Assembly: GCA_025465145.1 (NCBI GenBank)
Contig: JAODNS010000235.1
Span: 1-18,819, forward strand
DNA from: Frankiales bacterium
Lineage (GTDB): Bacteria > Actinomycetota > Actinomycetes > Mycobacteriales > SCTD01
Reading direction: 5' to 3'
DNA length: 18,819 bases
The translations under genes were made by a program, and so were the position numbers. The notes below the pieces were generated by a model, which did not search any database, was not told the DNA's origin, and saw nothing but the letters and a program-made list of their open reading frames with translations. The first letter of the stretch is position 1. Every line of letters starts with the position of its first letter. Shown here piece by piece: positions 15,498 to 18,819 of the stretch.

Positions 15498-16259
15498 TCA
15501 GTCCGCCTCGGGCTCGACGGTCGGCCGAGCGTAACGAGGCCGGTCGAGCGGTCGCAAGGCGGTCACCGCCACGTTCTCGCTGCGGGTGACGACGGTCCGG
15601 CCGTCGCGCTGCTCCACGGTGTCGGTCACGCCGCCGGGGATGGCCATGGCCGCGGCGATCGTGGCCGGGTCGCCGATGACGGTGAACCGGTACGGGGCGC
15701 GCAGCAGCGTGCCGTCCACCTCGATGCCGCCGGCATCACCGTCCACGAAGGCGGTCGCGGCCACGACCCGCACCGACGGCACGGGTCCGTCCTCGCCCTC
15801 GACGACCGGTCCCTCGACCTGCACCGCCTCGGCGCCGGCGTCCCGCAGTTCCTCGAGCGCGTCGAGCAGCAGGTCGGCGCCGACCTTGCCCTCCGGGTCG
15901 TCGAGCGTCAGCACGACGCCCGGGCCGCGGGCGGGAACGGTGCCGGCGAGGATCCCGAGCACCTGCGCCCGACGGCGGGCCTCTGCGAGGGCGGCGGTGT
16001 CCCTGTCGGTGCCGGTGCTGAGGCGGTCGCGCGTCGCCGTCAGGGTGCTGATCTCCTGCCGTAGCCGTGCGCTGCGGCTGGACAGGCCGTCGAGAATGGC
16101 CACGAGGTCCTCCTGCCGCGCGGACGCGAGCACGCCCTCGTCGTCCTGCGTCGACCGGACCTGCACCGCGGCGGCGAAGCCGAGGACGGCGAGCAGCATC
16201 GCGACCGCCAGGTCGACGCGCCGGAGCTTCGGCCGCAGCAGCCCCTTGAGCCGGCTCAT
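15498..16259 (-). CDS. DUF881 family membrane-anchored protein (distal copy)
   Basis: A 253-residue protein with one N-terminal transmembrane helix (about residues 18-36, VDLAVAMLLAVLGFAAAV) and a coiled-coil stretch (about 55-95: LSSRSARLRQEISTLTATRDRL). The extracytoplasmic DUF881 domain (about 105-230) has GPGVVLTLDD, LLDALEELRDAGAEAVQV and PYRFTVIGDP. The family has a YlxW/YlxX-like fold and unknown function; it always pairs with Sbp in actinobacteria. The ATG overlaps the sbp stop (ATGA). It corresponds to Rv1825. Confidence 0.88.
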   Translation of the reverse strand: MSRLKGLLRPKLRRVDLAVAMLLAVLGFAAAVQVRSTQDDEGVLASARQEDLVAILDGLSSRSARLRQEISTLTATRDRLSTGTDRDTAALAEARRRAQVLGILAGTVPARGPGVVLTLDDPEGKVGADLLLDALEELRDAGAEAVQVEGPVVEGEDGPVPSVRVVAATAFVDGDAGGIEVDGTLLRAPYRFTVIGDPATIAAAMAIPGGVTDTVEQRDGRTVVTRSENVAVTALRPLDRPRYARPTVEPEAD

Positions 16260-16588
16260 GCGCGGAACAGGTGCCGGCGGATCGCGGCGGCGTTGGAGAA
16301 GATCCGGATGCCGAGCACGACGACGACGCCGGTCGACAGCTGCCCGCCGACGCCGAGCTGGTCGCCGAGGAAGACGACCAGCGCGGCCACGAGCACGTTG
16401 CTGACGAAGGAGACGACGAACACCCGGTCGTCGAAGATGCCGTCGAGCTGCGCGCGGACGGCGCCGAACACCGCGTCCAGCGCAGCGACGACGGCGATGG
16501 GCAGGTACGGCTGCAGCGCGCCCGGCACGGTCGGCTCGAAGAAGAGCCCGGCGACAACGCCGAGAACCAGCGCGACGGCAGGGATCAC
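16256..16588 (-). CDS. sbp: Small basic membrane protein (DUF1290, Sbp family)
   Basis: A 110-residue protein with about three transmembrane helices (residues 1-18, 23-45, 52-75) and a C-terminal segment VVVVLGIRIFSNAAAIRRHLFRA that defines the Sbp/DUF1290 family. Its function is unknown; in Bacillus the homologue lies next to cell-division genes. The GTG overlaps the upstream DUF881 stop (GTGA), and its own stop overlaps the next DUF881 start, so the three genes are translationally coupled. It corresponds to Rv1824. Confidence 0.88.
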   Translation of the reverse strand: MIPAVALVLGVVAGLFFEPTVPGALQPYLPIAVVAALDAVFGAVRAQLDGIFDDRVFVVSFVSNVLVAALVVFLGDQLGVGGQLSTGVVVVLGIRIFSNAAAIRRHLFRA

Positions 16589-17412
16589 GGCCGGGCCAGT
16601 CGGAGCGTGGGTGAGCCGGAGCCGGCGAGGGTCTGCTTGTCCGAACGGCTGACCGAGAAGCTGATCCCGTAGACGGAGGTGTACGTGGCGAGCCGGCGGC
16701 CGGTCGGACCGTCGACGAAGGCGGGCTCGAGCAGCTTGGCGTTGCCGATGGCGCGGACCGTGTACGGCGTCGTGAGCGGCCGGTAGTCGACCAGGACGGC
16801 CTCGCCGGCGCTGCGGATCGCCGTCTGCGCCGTGAGTCGCAGCCCGTTGATGGCGACCGCCTCCGCGCCCGCCGCCCACAGCGCGTTGACGACCGCCTGC
16901 AGGTCGCGGTCCAGCACCCGCGCGTCGTCCGGCCGCTGCGAGCCGTCCTCGGGCATCGGCGCGTCGTCCAGCCGTACAACCAGGCCCGGCCCGGTGACCG
17001 GCCCGACCGCGGCGGCCAGCTCCAGCGCGGCGAGCTGCTCGGCAGCGGCCTGGCCGGCCGCGCCCGTGGACAGCCCGCGTGCCTGCAGCCGGGCGACGTC
17101 GTCGCGGAGCGCGCTGGCGGTGCGGGCGAGCTCGTCGGTCGCCCTGGTTCGCTGCTGCACGTCCTCGACCAACTTCCCGCGTACGCCGACCTGGGCCGTC
17201 TGCCGGCTGCGCACCTGGGCCGCCGCGGTGCCGGTGACGGCGCCGACGGCGACCAGCAGGACGACGGCGACGAAACGTCTGCCGGCGGACTCGGGGCTGC
17301 TGCCGCGACGCGCGGCCGCTTCGGCGTACGACTGGTCCAGGCTGTTCGTCATCATGTCGGTGAGCAGCGACATGGAGCGGTCCACACGCTGGTCGACCGG
17401 CGCCGGAGTCAC
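16585..17412 (-). CDS. DUF881 family membrane-anchored protein (proximal copy)
   Basis: A 275-residue protein with a cytoplasmic N-terminus of about 44 residues, a transmembrane helix (about 46-66, RFVAVVLLVAVGAVTGTAAAQ), a helical/coiled-coil region (about 75-125) and a DUF881 domain (about 138-265). The domain includes GPGLVVRLDD, VVNALWAAGAEAVAING and PYTVRAIGN. It resembles the distal DUF881 gene and they probably arose by duplication around sbp. The GTG start has AGGA 7 bases upstream; an ATG at 17420 is out of frame. It begins 21 bases after the sugar-nucleotide enzyme gene stop and corresponds to Rv1823. Confidence 0.87.
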   Translation of the reverse strand: MTPAPVDQRVDRSMSLLTDMMTNSLDQSYAEAAARRGSSPESAGRRFVAVVLLVAVGAVTGTAAAQVRSRQTAQVGVRGKLVEDVQQRTRATDELARTASALRDDVARLQARGLSTGAAGQAAAEQLAALELAAAVGPVTGPGLVVRLDDAPMPEDGSQRPDDARVLDRDLQAVVNALWAAGAEAVAINGLRLTAQTAIRSAGEAVLVDYRPLTTPYTVRAIGNAKLLEPAFVDGPTGRRLATYTSVYGISFSVSRSDKQTLAGSGSPTLRLARP

Positions 17413-17433
17413 GGGCTCATCCTGCTACAAGGG

Positions 17434-18819
17434 TCAGGCCTCTGCGGTCTCGACGAGCTCGGCCCACTGGCTGAGCAGGTCGGAGGCGGCCGCCGCGGTC
17501 GGTCCCTCCGCCCACACGTGCGTGACCGCCTCGGACGGATCGGGCAGGACGAGCGCCCACCGGCCGTCGGCCTCCACGACCCGTACGCCGTCCGTGGTGT
17601 CGACCTCCCGCTCGCCCGCCGCCTCGACGACCAGCCGCATGACGGCGCCCTTCACCGACCACGGGGTCGGGACGCTGCGGCGCACGACGTGCGCGTCCGG
17701 GATGCGAGCGTCGATCTGCGACAGCGTCAGCTTCGTGCGGGCAACGAGCCCGAGCAGCCGGACGAATGCAGCGATGCCGTCGATCGCGGTCGACAGCTCG
17801 GGCAGCACGAAGCCGCCGCGGCCGTCGCCGCCGAAGATCACGCCGGGCAGGCCGGCTGCGCGACTGAGGTCGTCGGGTGAGGTGGAGGTCCAGGTGATCT
17901 CGCTGCCGTGGAACCGCGTCACCTGCTCGGCCACCCGGGTCGTCGTGACGGGCAGGGCGATCCGGCCGCCGAAGCCGCGCTCGGCGGCGACGAGGTCGAG
18001 CAGGACGAGCAGCGCGCGGTCGTCGTGGATGAGCTCGCCGCGCTCGTCGACGATAGCGATCCGCTCGGCGACGTGGTCGAAGCGGACGCCGAAGTCCGCT
18101 CGCGAGCTGGAGACGAGCTCGCCGAGCCGCTCGAGGTCGCGCAGGTGCTCGGCGAGCGACTCCGTCGTGCTCGTCTCGCTCAGCCTCGCGTTGACGGTCA
18201 GCACGTCGACGCCGATCCGGCCGAGCAGCGCGGGCAGCACCAGCGCCGCCGCGCCGCCCGCGGTGTCGACGACCACCTTCAGCTCGGCCTCGGCGACCCC
18301 GCTGACGTCGACGGCGGCGAGCAGCTCCTGCGTGTAGGTCTCCAGCGTCCGCGTCGGGAACGTCAGCTCGGCGATCTCACCGGGGAACGCCCGGCGGAAC
18401 TCCTGCCGGCTGAACACCCGCTCCAGCTTGCGCTGCGCCGCCTGCGACAGGTCGGCGCCGTGCTCGTCGAGGAAGACGATGTCGAGCGACTGCGGGTCGC
18501 CCGGCGTGGTCCTCAGCAGCACGCCGCCGGCGGCGTTGCTCATGGCGGTCTCGAACCGGCTGACCGGCACGGGCGTGACCTCGAGATCCCGTACGTCGAT
18601 GGCGCTCGCGGTCAGCGCGGCGACGACCGCCCGCTTGAACGCTCGAGCCGCGCGCGAGGCGTCGCGGGCGGTGGTCACGACGCTTCCCTTGCGCAGAGTC
18701 GTCGCGTACGCGGACGCGAGCCGCACGACGTACTCGGGCGTGAGCTCGACGTTGACCATTCCGGACACCCCACGGGGCCCGAACAGCGACGAGCTGCCGC
18801 GCGACTCCCAGATGACGCT
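17434..18819 (-). CDS. Mannose-1-phosphate guanylyltransferase/phosphomannomutase-like protein, C-terminal part, degenerate mutase domain
   Basis: The reading frame is open to the window edge, so the N-terminus is missing; a GTG at 18768 is internal to the conserved domain start and is unlikely to be the true start. The visible 461 residues form an alpha-D-phosphohexomutase-like domain (VELTPEYVVRLASAYATTL ... VVTTARDASRAA). Relatives in actinobacteria are about 830 residues with an N-terminal sugar-phosphate nucleotidyltransferase. Key mutase motifs have changed: the catalytic-serine loop (TASHNP in active enzymes) is RTTPGDP (18513-18493), and the metal loop (DGDADR) is DHVAER (18078-18061). 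The sugar-binding loop reads FGGDGRGGF. The domain is therefore probably not an active mutase. It precedes the DUF881 operon in the same direction. Confidence 0.78.
   Translation of the reverse strand, partial: SVIWESRGSSSLFGPRGVSGMVNVELTPEYVVRLASAYATTLRKGSVVTTARDASRAARAFKRAVVAALTASAIDVRDLEVTPVPVSRFETAMSNAAGGVLLRTTPGDPQSLDIVFLDEHGADLSQAAQRKLERVFSRQEFRRAFPGEIAELTFPTRTLETYTQELLAAVDVSGVAEAELKVVVDTAGGAAALVLPALLGRIGVDVLTVNARLSETSTTESLAEHLRDLERLGELVSSSRADFGVRFDHVAERIAIVDERGELIHDDRALLVLLDLVAAERGFGGRIALPVTTTRVAEQVTRFHGSEITWTSTSPDDLSRAAGLPGVIFGGDGRGGFVLPELSTAIDGIAAFVRLLGLVARTKLTLSQIDARIPDAHVVRRSVPTPWSVKGAVMRLVVEAAGEREVDTTDGVRVVEADGRWALVLPDPSEAVTHVWAEGPTAAAASDLLSQWAELVETAEA

Overview
High-GC actinobacterial chromosome, with short convergent and divergent intergenic gaps, many GTG starts and stop/start overlaps (GTGA, ATGA). 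The gene content is core actinobacterial: rbpA, an lnt-ppm1-fxsA operon, and the DUF881-sbp-DUF881-gcvH-FHA-ftsR-bfn-merR-gcvP block that is also syntenic in Mycobacterium (Rv1823-Rv1832 region). Separate lnt and ppm1 genes, a zinc-binding type RbpA with a sigma-R-like promoter, and a DUF5999 gene suggest a non-mycobacterial actinomycete (Streptomyces/Frankia/Geodermatophilus-like breadth). I cannot name a genus. No mobile element, CRISPR array, tRNA or rRNA gene was seen.

Left part, 1-5,900: lipoprotein and cell-envelope genes. lnt, ppm1 and fxsA are translationally coupled on the plus strand and converge on rbpA (minus), which has a match to the sigma-R consensus upstream. Next come a small membrane protein, a secreted protein with tandem NlpC/P60 domains (the second lacking its catalytic Cys), an unrecognised membrane-anchored/secreted protein, a strongly self-complementary intergenic element, and a secreted CAP-domain protein on the minus strand.

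Middle, 5,950-9,130: a plus-strand operon of an unknown membrane-anchored protein, an HTTM/gamma-carboxylase-like membrane protein that keeps the lysine corresponding to the carboxylase base, and a HAD hydrolase. It converges on, and overlaps, a pabB-type chorismate enzyme (minus). A Cys/His-rich DUF5999 protein with a terminator follows.

Right part, 9,138-18,819, all minus strand: glycine decarboxylase (gcvP) under a tandem glycine riboswitch with a possible start-site-sequestering hairpin; a MerR regulator of the Rv1830/ResR type; a bifunctional-nuclease (DUF151) protein; FtsR-type MerR; a GarA/OdhI-like FHA protein with an added N-terminal zinc ribbon and its own promoter; gcvH bracketed by two perfect hairpins; DUF881-SbpA-DUF881 membrane genes; and the C-terminal part of a sugar-nucleotide enzyme whose phosphohexomutase domain has lost its catalytic motifs. 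The block links glycine cleavage/one-carbon metabolism, signal-dependent control of central metabolism and cell-division regulation.

Most of the window is ordinary core genome. The best leads are the degenerate domains (NlpC/P60-2, phosphohexomutase), the zinc-ribbon GarA variant, the riboswitch expression platform and the structured element at 5150-5250.
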